Source of the DNA: RUG191 sp045642225
Lineage (GTDB): Bacteria; Bacillota; Clostridia; Lachnospirales; Lachnospiraceae
Reading direction: 5' to 3'
Length of the DNA stretch: 64,000 nt
Assembly (NCBI GenBank): GCA_045642225.1
Contig: JAZUIN010000127.1
Location: 1-64,000, forward strand
Shown here: in pieces, positions 8,374-16,425 of the stretch
How the letters are laid out: each line of letters starts with the position of its first letter
Position numbering within the stretch: position 1 is the stretch's first letter
Notes under the pieces: generated by a model
Seen by the model: the letters and a program-made list of their open reading frames with translations, nothing else
What the model was told of the DNA's origin: nothing
The model's database searches: none
Made by a program: the position numbers and the translations under genes

Positions 8374-9342
8374 TTATACAGTGCCTCCAGTTTCCTTAAA
8401 AGATTTCTCTCTTATGCTTTGTAATGATATTGCTCTATCTTTGTCATACAGCTGCAAGAGTTGTGTATAATCCCCTGACTTTCTGCAATCATATAAAATA
8501 GAACTCATATCTTCATAATTCTTCCCAAACATCATTCCTAACAAGCTCATATCATAAGCCTTCTGTTTCTCGCCAATTACCCCATCATGATATAAATCTT
8601 CCATATATCCATAGGTTCGAACTTCTTTTCCAATTTCACTTGCCCGATTATATAAATCAGGATCAACCTGCATAAGATATGTCAAATATCTGGTTTCAAT
8701 ATTCCTGTTAGGTGTACCGCTCATCATCCAATTTGCTATATCATCCAGTGAAGCACCAACGCTTGCATCGTCAATCAGATTCATTCTATATCTGCCATTT
8801 GAATCCTGTGTAAATGTGTACTTCCCATCCTCGGAATACAATGTATTAGATCCTAGATACTTAGGCTTTGCTTCATCTTGGACAAGCACCTTGAACGCAT
8901 CATATGACAGAGTAGAAATGCTACCTTTTGTAATGTTCTCTGGCAACTCAAGTTTTCCCGATGCAACAGCAGTTTTTATCAAATCATAATCTGATATATT
9001 TTCACCATGATAATAAAAGCGATGGTCCTCTTTGAACTTGTCAAATTCCTTCGGAAGTACAACAGCATCTATCTTTTCCTGAGGAACTTTAGAATAATTC
9101 CCTTCTTTTTTACAACCACTTGTCTTAGGATGAAGCCTAGGTCCGTTTATAATGCCTGTTCCATATTTATCTTTTTCAAAATGCTCTGTAATTGATACAC
9201 TTGCAAAATCAAATAAACTACCTTTCGTTTTTGAGGTCCCAAATCCTTCAACCTTAACAGAATATGGAAATGATTTATTTCCAGCATTTCTTAACTTTGC
9301 ATATGAGCCAGTATATTGATAATTTGCCAATTGAATTTTCAA
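8374..9342 (-). CDS. Hypothetical protein, first gene behind a sigma-28-type promoter
   Basis: 322 residues from TTG 9342 (MKIQLANYQYTGSYAKLRN), with GGGAGAG 7 nt upstream. It has a short DSNGRYRMN turn near residue 180 and a helical C-terminal half (YLTYLMQVDPDLYNRASEIG near residue 220). It contains no signal peptide or membrane span. It is the first gene after a 238-bp spacer carrying a sigma-28-like promoter (9439-9466) and two 10-bp operator repeats, so it probably leads the transcript running down to 1 kb. Family not recognised. Confidence 0.7.
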   Translation of the reverse strand: MKIQLANYQYTGSYAKLRNAGNKSFPYSVKVEGFGTSKTKGSLFDFASVSITEHFEKDKYGTGIINGPRLHPKTSGCKKEGNYSKVPQEKIDAVVLPKEFDKFKEDHRFYYHGENISDYDLIKTAVASGKLELPENITKGSISTLSYDAFKVLVQDEAKPKYLGSNTLYSEDGKYTFTQDSNGRYRMNLIDDASVGASLDDIANWMMSGTPNRNIETRYLTYLMQVDPDLYNRASEIGKEVRTYGYMEDLYHDGVIGEKQKAYDMSLLGMMFGKNYEDMSSILYDCRKSGDYTQLLQLYDKDRAISLQSIREKSFKETGGTV

Positions 9343-9438
9343 AACAAAACTCTCCCTTTATTTCAGCAAACAAAAAAGACGTATCTTTCAAAGTTTTTCA
9401 ATCCATTGAAATAATACGCCTTCCTTAGCTTACTTTTT

Positions 9439-9466
9439 ATATCGACAGTTCTGTATAAATACTTTA
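9439..9466 (-). promoter_or_regulatory. Sigma-28 (FliA/SigD)-type promoter
   Basis: Minus-strand -35 TAAAGTAT (9466-9459), 12-nt spacer, -10 GTCGATAT (9446-9439). The sigma-28 consensus is TAAAGTTT-N11-GCCGATAA (SigD often ends GATAT). It reads into the gene at 9342, about 95 nt away. Directly upstream lie two 10-bp repeats (9471-9490). Confidence 0.6.
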
Positions 9467-9470
9467 CCCT

Positions 9471-9490
9471 TTTATCCTACTTTATCCTAC
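9471..9490. promoter_or_regulatory. Two tandem 10-bp repeats (candidate ribbon-helix-helix operator)
   Basis: TTTATCCTAC occurs twice in tandem, ending 4 bp upstream of the -35 box of the sigma-28-type promoter. The same unit occurs four times at 12973-13012, beside the ribbon-helix-helix gene. The 10-bp period puts each unit on the same DNA face. Confidence 0.6.
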
Positions 9491-9580
9491 TTATTTTATT
9501 TTAATCTTTTAATGCGGGTGCTCAGATTGACCAAGCACCCAATTTATAACAAATGTGTAGTACACACACCGGTTTAACAA

Positions 9581-10335
9581 TTATTTAGATTCAAAAATGC
9601 TAATTCCATTCAATAAGCTAGAAATATCAATCTTTCCCACCTGCTGAAGTCCGTACTGAACCTTAAATGTCATTGAAGCATCCATTAACTTTTTACCGAC
9701 ATCCTTAGGCAATTTTTCTGTTTCTTCAAGTCGTTTCTCTAAGTTATTCTTATTTGCAGAAGCAATTTTTGCCCTTCCACCAGACATTTCCATGGCTTTC
9801 TTCGCATGCTCCGCCATAGCCTTTAATAATCCAGTGTCATTATTCCTTTCAAATTCAGTCACATGCTGTTGATATGCCTTATCAAGCTCAGCGATTTCTT
9901 CTTCCATCGTAAGCTTTCTATATCCAGTCTCAGTTGTATTATCAGCAATGTATGCTTCTCTTGTGCCATCAGCATATCCTCTACGAATCTCGTCATATGA
10001 CTCAGCATACGCTTTAAGCAAATCGTCCGCCTTGTCACTAATACTCTGATATGCTCCTCTATTTCATGTGGAAGACGCTTCTCTCCATAATTTGAAGAAA
10101 GCTTGCTACTAATCATTGATCTGTAATCTGTAAGCATAACATCTGTATTGCCTAAAGCCTTTTTAGCATCAATCTTAATACTGTCACGGAATTTCTCCAT
10201 TCCATCTTTTGAAATTGTAAGCTTAAGCGCCTCACTTTGTTCAGGAGTATTCTTTTTCATTTCTTCTAGGCTATTTGATATTTTCACATTACTAATAGTT
10301 GTTTCATATCTAGCCTCTGGTTTTTGAATTCTCAT
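9581..10335 (-). pseudogene. Frameshifted paralogue of the 10362-11213 gene
   Basis: Two reading frames together match one protein. Frame 1 runs from ATG 10335 (MRIQKPEARYETTISNVKIS, ribosome binding site AGGAGG) to about residue 93 (KRLPHEIEE). The second frame continues AYQSISDKADDLLKAYAESY and DEIRRGYADGTREAYIADN, parallel to SISDRADFYKKAYADMYDEI and ERGYADGTRKTYVVDN in the neighbour. The shift lies near 10057-10065 and needs one extra base; there is no slippery heptamer. Intact length would be about 250 residues. It is either a real inactivating deletion or an assembly error. Confidence 0.7.
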
Positions 10336-10361
10336 ACAATCTTGCCTCCTATTGTAACTTT

Positions 10362-11213
10362 CTACTTCAACTGAGATACATTTGCAAGAAATTCTGCCAT
10401 ATCAAAGCTACCTGGCTGTGCCTGGTTATATGACTGTTTAAAGAGAGCAGAAAAATCAAGCATATTCTGTGAAAGCATATTAACGAAATCCATTTTCTTT
10501 GATTCAAGCTCCTCTTTACTATCAAATGTTACCTCTTTGGCAAATTTCTTAGCTTCCTCATCCACAGTAGTTCTTGTCAGCTGTGATTTCTGAGCTTCAT
10601 ATGCATCAATGACACTTTGGTTCTTTTTATGAGTAGGTTCTCTATACAACACAATTTTTCCTTGTCTAATCAATTCATTATCAATCTCTTGTTTCCTTTG
10701 AGCGGCAAGGCTTCTAGTCTTATTAGCATATTCTTTTTCAAGTGCATTTAACTCTTCTTCCTTTGTAGCCAAACGCTTAACCCCATTATCAACTACATAG
10801 GTTTTTCTTGTTCCATCAGCATATCCGCGCTCAATTTCATCATACATATCTGCATAAGCTTTCTTATAAAAATCAGCACGATCAGATATACTCATTGAGT
10901 AAAGTTCTCTAAAAGCATGATTGCGTGGGCCATATCCTTGCTTATCTTCATATCTGTAAAATAGACTTTGTCCCAATGTGTTTATACCCGTAACTGTGTC
11001 TCTATGAAACTGACCAAGGAACGACTTTACCTCAGATCTTTCAAAAATTGCTGCTTGCTGCTCTAAAAACTCTTGTGAAGGCATACCTGTGTTATTCTTA
11101 GCAGCTTCTGCAGCTTTCTCTTTGATTTCTGTTACTAAATCCTTATCAATTTCATAATTTTCATTTGCTTTTGCTGTTTCATATTTAACTGCATTTGTAA
11201 CATTCATATCCAT
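10362..11213 (-). CDS. Hypothetical helical protein with 'DEIERGYADGTRKTY' motif
   Basis: 283 residues from ATG 11213 (MDMNVTNAVKYETAKANENY), with AAGGAGG 8 nt upstream; a longer start at 11273 lacks one. It is mostly helical and charged, with the motif YDEIERGYADGTRKTYVVDN near residue 125. That motif is shared with the frameshifted gene directly downstream, so the two arose by duplication. The C-terminal part (LSQNMLDFSALFKQSYNQAQ) resembles coiled-coil secreted proteins. No signal peptide. Cotranscription with its neighbours from the 12.9-kb promoter is likely (gap to the next gene 26 nt). Function unknown. Confidence 0.7.
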   Translation of the reverse strand: MDMNVTNAVKYETAKANENYEIDKDLVTEIKEKAAEAAKNNTGMPSQEFLEQQAAIFERSEVKSFLGQFHRDTVTGINTLGQSLFYRYEDKQGYGPRNHAFRELYSMSISDRADFYKKAYADMYDEIERGYADGTRKTYVVDNGVKRLATKEEELNALEKEYANKTRSLAAQRKQEIDNELIRQGKIVLYREPTHKKNQSVIDAYEAQKSQLTRTTVDEEAKKFAKEVTFDSKEELESKKMDFVNMLSQNMLDFSALFKQSYNQAQPGSFDMAEFLANVSQLK

Positions 11214-11263
11214 AATTTCTTCCTCCTTGAAATAAAATTTGAAATCCTTTTCAACTTCTTCAT

Positions 11264-11947
11264 TTAAACCCAACTATTGTAATTCGAAAATGAATTCGAA
11301 TACTGCCCTGTGCTAGAATATAAGCTAGAACTTCTAAGTGCTGAACTTCCTATGCTACTTGCTTTCTGAGATACCTGTCCACCATAAGAATAAGAATCTG
11401 AAAACAGTGCTTTTAAATCATTTTGTTTCGCATTTTTTAATGTTTCTTCATTAACCGAAAGCTTTCCATCAGTTCCCAAAGACACACCTATTTTAGACAA
11501 TGACTTAGATAAGGTATTTGTAAGACTCATCATAAATTTTGTATCTGTAGCAACATCTTTTGAGTTCACTTTTCCAGACTGATCAATCACATCATTGTAC
11601 TCTTTTGCAAACGTCTTAATGGCACTTGTGATTTTATCCATATCATATTCACCATTATTCTTTGTCCACATATCCTCACTTTGAAGTGCATCTGCAGCCT
11701 TTTTCAATTCATCTGCTTCTGACTTCATTTTTGATAGACCAGATGAATCCGCTTTATCTATTTTTTCATTCTTATTGGTCTTATCCGTACTACTTGTGCT
11801 ATGTTCTGTTTTGTTTTGTGTATAATACGACTTCATCAATTTTCTGTAGCTTCCATTCTTAATTGCCGCATAATCCGAAAAATTAAATGAGCCAAATCCT
11901 CCTGATGAAGAACTTCCAAAAAGTGATGAAATATTAAATCCTGCCAT
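11264..11947 (-). CDS. FliD C-terminal-like flagellar/secreted protein
   Basis: 227 residues, starting MAGFNISSLFGSSSSGGFGS, with GGGGGAGAG upstream. The N-terminus is Ser/Gly-rich and unstructured, and a Lys-rich linker follows. Residues about 135-190 (SLSKIGVSLGTDGKLSVNEE, then LKNAKQNDLKALFSD) follow the pattern of the FliD C-terminus, where a 'LGI...DGKL..DE..L..A......V..LF' block precedes the end. Only that part of FliD is present, so it is not a full cap protein (usually more than 400 residues). The link to flagella agrees with the sigma-28-type promoter upstream of this gene set. A different secreted helical protein cannot be excluded. Confidence 0.55.
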   Translation of the reverse strand: MAGFNISSLFGSSSSGGFGSFNFSDYAAIKNGSYRKLMKSYYTQNKTEHSTSSTDKTNKNEKIDKADSSGLSKMKSEADELKKAADALQSEDMWTKNNGEYDMDKITSAIKTFAKEYNDVIDQSGKVNSKDVATDTKFMMSLTNTLSKSLSKIGVSLGTDGKLSVNEETLKNAKQNDLKALFSDSYSYGGQVSQKASSIGSSALRSSSLYSSTGQYSNSFSNYNSWV

Positions 11948-11958
11948 ATCTCTCCCCC

Positions 11959-12747
11959 TTATCCTTTAAAATCAAAATTTTGACCTACTTGCATTTCACT
12001 CTCAGTCTGAACATTATCACTACGCTCAGCCATCGTAAAATCATTTATCTTTTGCATTAATTCCTCAATAGAATTCGCCGTAATCGTAACTGCATCTTCA
12101 TCATCTATATTTTCGTTTTGCTCTGTCTTATTTGCGCTAGATTTTTTTATTCTTTCTTCTTGAGCTTTCTTCTGCGCCTTCTTCTCAGCAGTATGCTTTT
12201 CTGCTTTTTTCTTTTCCGCAGTCTTCTCTATTCTAGCTTTTTGATCTGATGAAGATTTCTTCAACACCGCAAAAAATGAAGTTGTTCCACCATCATTTAC
12301 CTGCATACCATAGCCCGCTACATTTGCGCCAGATTTTTCCATACTAGATTTCATCTGTTCTAATTGCGTTTTTGCTCCACTCAAAATACCTTCATACTGT
12401 TTACGGAACTTCTCGTCTGTTGCCATCTTTTCAATTTTAGCTTCATCAATCAAAACAACTGTCTTTTGAGCATTAGCATATTTTGATGCATTTGCTTGCG
12501 CAGTTGCTTTTTGATCTTCGCTTACTAATACGAAATCATAATTACCATATTTTTTCTTAAGACGCTCATAATACTTAGCTGCCTTATCTGAAAGCTTAGG
12601 TTCACCAACTGTCTTTCCATATTTATTTGTCTCTTTTGCGCTAGCAGCTTCCTTTGTGTCGCTTACTTTTCCAGTCTCATTGCTCTTATTTTGTGATACA
12701 TATGAATTATAAGCATTTGACATGATTGAATTTGTATTAACCGACAT
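11959..12747 (-). CDS. DUF6033-like protein, first gene of the cluster operon
   Basis: 262 residues from ATG 12747 (MSVNTNSIMSNAYNSYVSQN), preceded by GGGAGGG. Features are a Ser/Asn/Lys-rich N-terminus, then a conserved-looking block YGKTVGEPKLSDKAAKYYER at about residues 45-65, YGNYDFVLVS, and ANVAGYGMQVNDGGTTSFFA near residue 145. A long Lys/Ala/Glu helix (about 165-210) follows. From memory this pattern is what databases call DUF6033 in Lachnospiraceae; I could not check it. It follows a sigma-28-type promoter (12941-12967), which implies expression with late flagellar genes. Role unknown. Confidence 0.65.
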   Translation of the reverse strand: MSVNTNSIMSNAYNSYVSQNKSNETGKVSDTKEAASAKETNKYGKTVGEPKLSDKAAKYYERLKKKYGNYDFVLVSEDQKATAQANASKYANAQKTVVLIDEAKIEKMATDEKFRKQYEGILSGAKTQLEQMKSSMEKSGANVAGYGMQVNDGGTTSFFAVLKKSSSDQKARIEKTAEKKKAEKHTAEKKAQKKAQEERIKKSSANKTEQNENIDDEDAVTITANSIEELMQKINDFTMAERSDNVQTESEMQVGQNFDFKG

Positions 12748-12940
12748 ACTCTTCCCTCCCACATAAATCTAATAAATTTAAAATATAAATATCTACTACC
12801 ATCTATTGTTTAAAAAGGATTTGGATAAACTATTAGATATAAAAAGATTAAATGTAGAACATTTCTAGTATATATCTCAATCCTTGAGAAAATGATGTTC
12901 GAAATCCTTTTCGACCAATAAATATAGTTCTCTATTATTG

Positions 12941-12967
12941 ATATCGACACACGATATTGAATTCTTA
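12941..12967 (-). promoter_or_regulatory. Sigma-28 (FliA/SigD)-type promoter
   Basis: Minus-strand -35 TAAGAATT (12967-12960), exactly 11 nt spacer, -10 GTCGATAT (12948-12941). This fits TAAAGTTT-N11-GCCGATAA in spacing and in 12 of 16 positions or so. It would transcribe the 12747 gene and those downstream with a leader of about 190 nt. Confidence 0.6.
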
Positions 12968-12972
12968 ACTAT

Positions 12973-13012
12973 TTTATCTTACTTTATCATATTTTATCCT
13001 ACTTTGTCATAT
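12973..13012. promoter_or_regulatory. Four tandem 10-bp repeats, candidate operator of the ribbon-helix-helix protein
   Basis: Four contiguous units: TTTATCTTAC, TTTATCATAT, TTTATCCTAC, TTTGTCATAT. They begin 5 bp upstream of the sigma-28-type -35 box, and the last unit overlaps the -35 box of the regulator's own promoter. Ribbon-helix-helix dimers commonly bind tandem repeats spaced by about one helical turn. Confidence 0.65.
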
Positions 13013-13032
13013 TATTCAAACTTCTTGATAAA
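13004..13032 (+). promoter_or_regulatory. Sigma-A-like promoter of the ribbon-helix-helix gene
   Basis: -35 TTGTCA (13004-13009), 17-nt spacer, -10 GATAAA (13027-13032). The -35 lies within the fourth operator repeat, so binding there would be expected to repress the gene. Confidence 0.5.
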
Positions 13033-13055
13033 ATATTAAAAAAGGAGATTACTAA

Positions 13056-13247
13056 ATGCGACCATTAAAAGAAAAAGTAAGTATTACTCTAGATAGTGAT
13101 ATTGTTCAAAAAATAAAGGACCTAGCAGAGGCTGATGACCGTTCATTTAGCCAATATATTAACATGATACTAAAAGAACATGTTAATCCACATGAACAAG
13201 AAAATAACAATACTACTGATATTGTCGATAGCTCAGATAATAAATAA
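13056..13247 (+). CDS. Ribbon-helix-helix (Arc/MetJ/CopG-type) transcriptional regulator
   Basis: 63 residues, start ATG 13056 with AAAGGAG 8 nt upstream. The beta strand EKVSITLDSDIVQKIKDLAE and helix RSFSQYINMILKEHV form a complete ribbon-helix-helix fold (about residues 5-45). A short Asn/Asp-rich tail follows. Such proteins are dimers that insert a two-stranded ribbon into the major groove. It is the only regulator in the accessory region and stands opposite the 12-kb cluster. The 10-bp repeats next to both cluster promoters are its most likely targets (inference). Direction of control, activation or repression, is not known. Confidence 0.85.
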   Translation: MRPLKEKVSITLDSDIVQKIKDLAEADDRSFSQYINMILKEHVNPHEQENNNTTDIVDSSDNK

Positions 13248-13249
13248 AA

Positions 13250-13280
13250 GCACGTAAATCATTCGATTTACGCGCTTTTT
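13250..13280 (+). terminator. Rho-independent terminator of the ribbon-helix-helix gene
   Basis: GCACGTAAATC, loop ATTC, GATTTACGCGC (one mismatch), then T5, starting 3 nt after the stop codon. Confidence 0.85.
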
Positions 13281-13296
13281 ATGTTTGTGTTAACGT

Positions 13297-13335
13297 ACCC
13301 GGACTTGTGCTCTTATACCGGGTTCGCCGTTTTTT
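13297..13335 (+). terminator. Second stem-loop with T-run before tmRNA
   Basis: ACCCGG and CCGGGT around a 15-nt loop, followed by TCGCCG and T6. It would stop plus-strand transcription before it runs antisense into ssrA. Confidence 0.5.
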
Positions 13336-13352
13336 GTGTAAAATTTTAAAAG

Positions 13353-13694
13353 TGGACTAGGCGGGAGTCGAACCCGCGTCCAAAAACTGATCCCCGACTC
13401 TTCTACGAGCGTAGTTTATTGTTAAAAATTCCCTCATACATACAGCAACAAACAACCGCACATAATCAGTAGCTTCATGATACGCCCATATACTCAAAGC
13501 TTTGTATATGTCGTTTCCCACATAAGTCGAAGCCTGGGTCCTAACGTGTAGGTGCGCTAGGTCAGACTAGCTGCAACTAGGCAGCTAATGCTAATTCTTT
13601 ATCGTTAGCAATTAAATTTATTTTTGCCATTTAACGCATCGCATACGACTCGCTTCTTTCGCTTCACAATCCCTGTCGAAACCATTACTAGCCC
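13353..13694 (-). ncRNA. ssrA: tmRNA (ssrA)
   Basis: The 5' end GGGCTAG (13694) pairs with the 3' CTAGTCC (one G-U), followed by discriminator A at 13353; CCA is not encoded. The T-arm GCGGGTTCGACTCCCGC and the 5' TTTCGACAGGG-like core are present. The tag reading frame begins at GCA and encodes AKINLIANDKELALAA before TAG, with the proteolysis-type end ALAA. Length about 342 nt, normal for one-piece tmRNA. smpB lies just upstream, consistent with trans-translation rescue of stalled ribosomes. Confidence 0.95.
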
Positions 13695-13704
13695 ATATTT
13701 AGTT

Positions 13705-13733
13705 GTTATATAACATCGGTCTGTTTTTGACAA
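13705..13733 (-). promoter_or_regulatory. Promoter of ssrA
   Basis: Minus-strand -35 TTGTCA (13733-13728), 17-nt spacer, -10 TATAAC (13710-13705). The expected start falls a few bases before the mature tmRNA 5' end at 13694. Confidence 0.65.
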
Positions 13734-13754
13734 ACATTAACCAATTATTACCAT

Positions 13755-14219
13755 TTATCTCAAATTCTTAATCTTGAAATCTCGCTCAGCTTCACGCTTT
13801 TGGTCTTTTGCTGCAATACTTGCACGCTTATCATATAGTTTCTTACCTTTTGCCAATGCTATTTCAAGCTTAACTCGTCCGCCCTTGAAGTATACTTCAA
13901 CTGGAACTATTGCATATCCTCTTTCTTTAATCTTACTTTCAAGCTTTACAATTTCATATTTGTGTAACAATAGTTTTCTTGGACGAAGTGGATCTTTGTT
14001 AAATATATTACCATGTTCATACGGAGAAATGTGCATCTGGTAAATGTACATCTCACCATTATCAATCCTTATGAACGCCTCTTTTATTGAACATTTACCA
14101 GCACGAAGACTCTTTACCTCTGTACCAGCAAGCTCTATTCCAGCCTCATACTTTTCCTCTAGGAAATATTCGTGGCGTGCTTTTTTATTATTTGCAATTA
14201 ACTTCTTTGCTTCAGACAT
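13755..14219 (-). CDS. smpB: SsrA-binding protein SmpB
   Basis: 154 residues, typical length. It binds tmRNA and delivers it to stalled ribosomes. Visible signatures are N-KKARHEYFLEEKYEAGIEL, GTEVKSLRAGK, the conserved FIRIDNGEMYIYQMHISPYE and the basic C-terminal tail ending DQKREAERDFKIKNLR, which acts in the decoding centre. A GGTG-type ribosome binding site precedes ATG 14219. It lies between rnr and ssrA, so the whole trans-translation set, including the RNase that degrades the faulty mRNA, is contiguous. Confidence 0.97.
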   Translation of the reverse strand: MSEAKKLIANNKKARHEYFLEEKYEAGIELAGTEVKSLRAGKCSIKEAFIRIDNGEMYIYQMHISPYEHGNIFNKDPLRPRKLLLHKYEIVKLESKIKERGYAIVPVEVYFKGGRVKLEIALAKGKKLYDKRASIAAKDQKREAERDFKIKNLR

Positions 14220-14239
14220 ACCTACACCCTATATCTATA

Positions 14240-16366
14240 TTATAACTCAAAATCTAACACTCTGGCATCTATATTTGCCTTAACTAATGTCACTTTAATC
14301 TTCTGTCCTAATGAATAAGTCTTACCTGTCCTCTCGCCGACAAGCTGATATTTGTCCTCATAGAAAATGTAATGGTCATCGTTCATCGTGCTAACATGCA
14401 CAAGTCCTTCTACTGTATTAGGAAGTTCAACATACAATCCCCAACCTGTCACAGATGAAATTATACCTTCAAACTCATCTCCTAAGAACTTACTCATGTA
14501 TTGAACCTTCTTAAGCTTCTCAACTTCTCTCTCAAGTTCTTCGGCTCTACGCTCTGTCTTACATGTAGACGTCGCAACAACAGGAAGTAGTCCCTCGTAA
14601 TGTTCAATTCTTCTATCATCAAATCTATTGCGAAGATTCTCTTTGATAATTCTATGAATCTGCAAATCTGGATAACGTCTTATTGGCGAAGTAAAATGAC
14701 AATAAAACTCAGCAGCCAAGCCAAAGTGTCCTGTATTATCGTAAGTGTATTTCGCTTGTTGCATCGAACGAAGTGCAAGACGCGACAACAACACTTCTTC
14801 ATCGTGTCCTTTTATCTTCTGAAGAACCTTCTGCAATTCTTTAGGATGTAACTCATTCGGATCTCCCTTCAAATTATAACCAAATCGTTGCAAAAAAGCA
14901 TTAAGTTTCTTTATTTTCTCAGCATCTGGCATTCCATGCGTTCTATAAAGAAATGGACATTCTAGCCATGCAAAATGTTCAGCCACAGTTTCATTTGCAG
15001 CAAGCATAAAGTCTTCAATAACCTTACAAGCATAGTTTCTCTCGTATGGACGTATATCAGCTACATTTCCATTATCATCTAATATAATCTTAGTTTCTTC
15101 CATATCAAAGTCTATCGCACCACGTCTCGTTCTTCTAGCACGAAGTATCTTCGACAAAGTATACATATGTTGAAACATAGGAACAAGCTCTTCGTATTTA
15201 TCAATCAAATGCTGATCATTATCTTCAACAATAGCATTTACATCATTATATGACATTCTACGATTAACATTTACCACACCTTCACAAATCTCATGGTCAA
15301 TAATCTCGCCACTTCCATTAATTGTCATGATACAGCAAAGTGCCAAACGGTCTTCTCCCTCGTTAAGAGAACAAATCCCATTAGACAAGGCATGTGGAAG
15401 CATCGGAATAACCCTGTCCACAAGATACACGGATGTACCACGCTTATACGCCTCTTTGTCAAGCGCAGAATACTCTTGGACATAATTAGTTACATCTGCA
15501 ATATATACGCCTAAAATGTAATTCTCACCATCATATTCTAAGCTCACAGCGTCATCTAAGTCCTTAGCGTCTTCTCCATCAATCGTGACCATTACAGTAT
15601 CGCGAAAATCAACACGACCATCCATATCTGCTTCACTTACAGGATTTGACACACGTGTTGCTTGAGTTAACACTTTACTTGGAAATTCAATCGGCACATC
15701 GAAGCTCTTAATCATAGACAAAATATCAACACCAGGATCATTTCTATGGCCCAAAATCTCCGTAATAACGCCTTCCGGCTTCTTACCCTTTCCTCCATAG
15801 CTTGTAAGCCTGCAAACCACCTTATGACCGTCTACAGCTCGCATATCCTTACCCTGAGGGATAAATACGTCTTCTGTAATCTTAGAATTATCTGGAACTA
15901 CAAAACCATAATTGTTACTCTTCTCATATGTTCCAACTACAGTATTAATATCATGACTAATAACTTTAACTATCTTGCCTTCTCGTCTAGTACCCGGTAC
16001 ATTTCCAGTACCTGGCACAATCTCAACCATAACTTTATCTTGGTGAAATGTATTACCAACATTGTTAATCGGAATGAAAATATCTTCATCAACATTTTCA
16101 TCCTCAAGCTCTACAAAACCGAAGCCCTTCTCATGCGCAATAAATGTACCAATGAAGCGTTCAGCACTAGCCTTTACATATTTGCCACGAGCTGTAACAT
16201 CAATCTTGCCCTCATCCACAAGAAGATCGAGAACATCTTGTAACTCTCCCCTTCTTTCCTTGGAAATGTTAAGCAAAATCGCAATCTCCTTAGCTTTCAT
16301 AGGAACATAAAGCGAATCACATATTAAATTGTATAAAACCTTCTTCTGTTCCTCTAACTTACTCAT
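14240..16366 (-). CDS. rnr: Ribonuclease R
   Basis: 708 residues from ATG 16366 (MSKLEEQKKVLYNLICDS); a longer frame to 16414 lacks a ribosome binding site and crosses the secG terminator. It is a processive 3'-5' exoribonuclease of the RNB family. Domain order: N-terminal helix-turn-helix-like region (about 1-70), two cold-shock domains (about 70-220), RNB catalytic domain with the metal-binding DGEDAKDLDDAV block (about residue 265), and a C-terminal S1 domain (about 625-705, GIISSVTGWGLYVEL). It precedes smpB by about 20 nt, fitting its role in degrading tmRNA-tagged transcripts. Confidence 0.96.
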   Translation of the reverse strand: MSKLEEQKKVLYNLICDSLYVPMKAKEIAILLNISKERRGELQDVLDLLVDEGKIDVTARGKYVKASAERFIGTFIAHEKGFGFVELEDENVDEDIFIPINNVGNTFHQDKVMVEIVPGTGNVPGTRREGKIVKVISHDINTVVGTYEKSNNYGFVVPDNSKITEDVFIPQGKDMRAVDGHKVVCRLTSYGGKGKKPEGVITEILGHRNDPGVDILSMIKSFDVPIEFPSKVLTQATRVSNPVSEADMDGRVDFRDTVMVTIDGEDAKDLDDAVSLEYDGENYILGVYIADVTNYVQEYSALDKEAYKRGTSVYLVDRVIPMLPHALSNGICSLNEGEDRLALCCIMTINGSGEIIDHEICEGVVNVNRRMSYNDVNAIVEDNDQHLIDKYEELVPMFQHMYTLSKILRARRTRRGAIDFDMEETKIILDDNGNVADIRPYERNYACKVIEDFMLAANETVAEHFAWLECPFLYRTHGMPDAEKIKKLNAFLQRFGYNLKGDPNELHPKELQKVLQKIKGHDEEVLLSRLALRSMQQAKYTYDNTGHFGLAAEFYCHFTSPIRRYPDLQIHRIIKENLRNRFDDRRIEHYEGLLPVVATSTCKTERRAEELEREVEKLKKVQYMSKFLGDEFEGIISSVTGWGLYVELPNTVEGLVHVSTMNDDHYIFYEDKYQLVGERTGKTYSLGQKIKVTLVKANIDARVLDFEL

Positions 16367-16385
16367 GTTGATACATTCTCTCCAT

Positions 16386-16412
16386 AAAAAAAGCCACCGC
16401 TTACGCGATGGC
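16386..16412 (-). terminator. Terminator after secG
   Basis: Minus strand: GCCATCGC, loop GTAA, GCGGTGGC (one G-U), then T7. It sits between secG and rnr, so rnr-smpB may depend on readthrough or on a separate weak promoter. Confidence 0.85.
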
Positions 16413-16425
16413 AAAAACTCACTTT

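Larger units (their letters stand above)
12748..13055. other. Divergent intergenic region with regulatory sites
   Basis: 308 bp between the minus-strand cluster and the plus-strand regulator. It holds a sigma-28-type promoter (12941-12967, minus), four 10-bp repeats (12973-13012) and a plus-strand sigma-A-like promoter (13004-13032). AAAAGGATTT near 12815 and AAATCCTTTT near 12903 form a widely spaced inverted repeat. The 12750-12940 part is A+T rich, and I see no ORF in it. Confidence 0.6.

Noticed and set aside
72..12400. Many plus-strand ORFs of 60-130 codons across the 1-12.4 kb cluster
   Set aside because: They are antisense to long minus-strand genes, rich in Phe/Ser/Ile/Cys, lack ribosome binding sites, and match no pattern.
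9471..13012. The 10-bp repeats as a mini-CRISPR or plasmid iteron origin
   Set aside because: Units are contiguous with no spacers, only two and four copies, and there are no cas or rep genes; promoter overlap fits an operator better.
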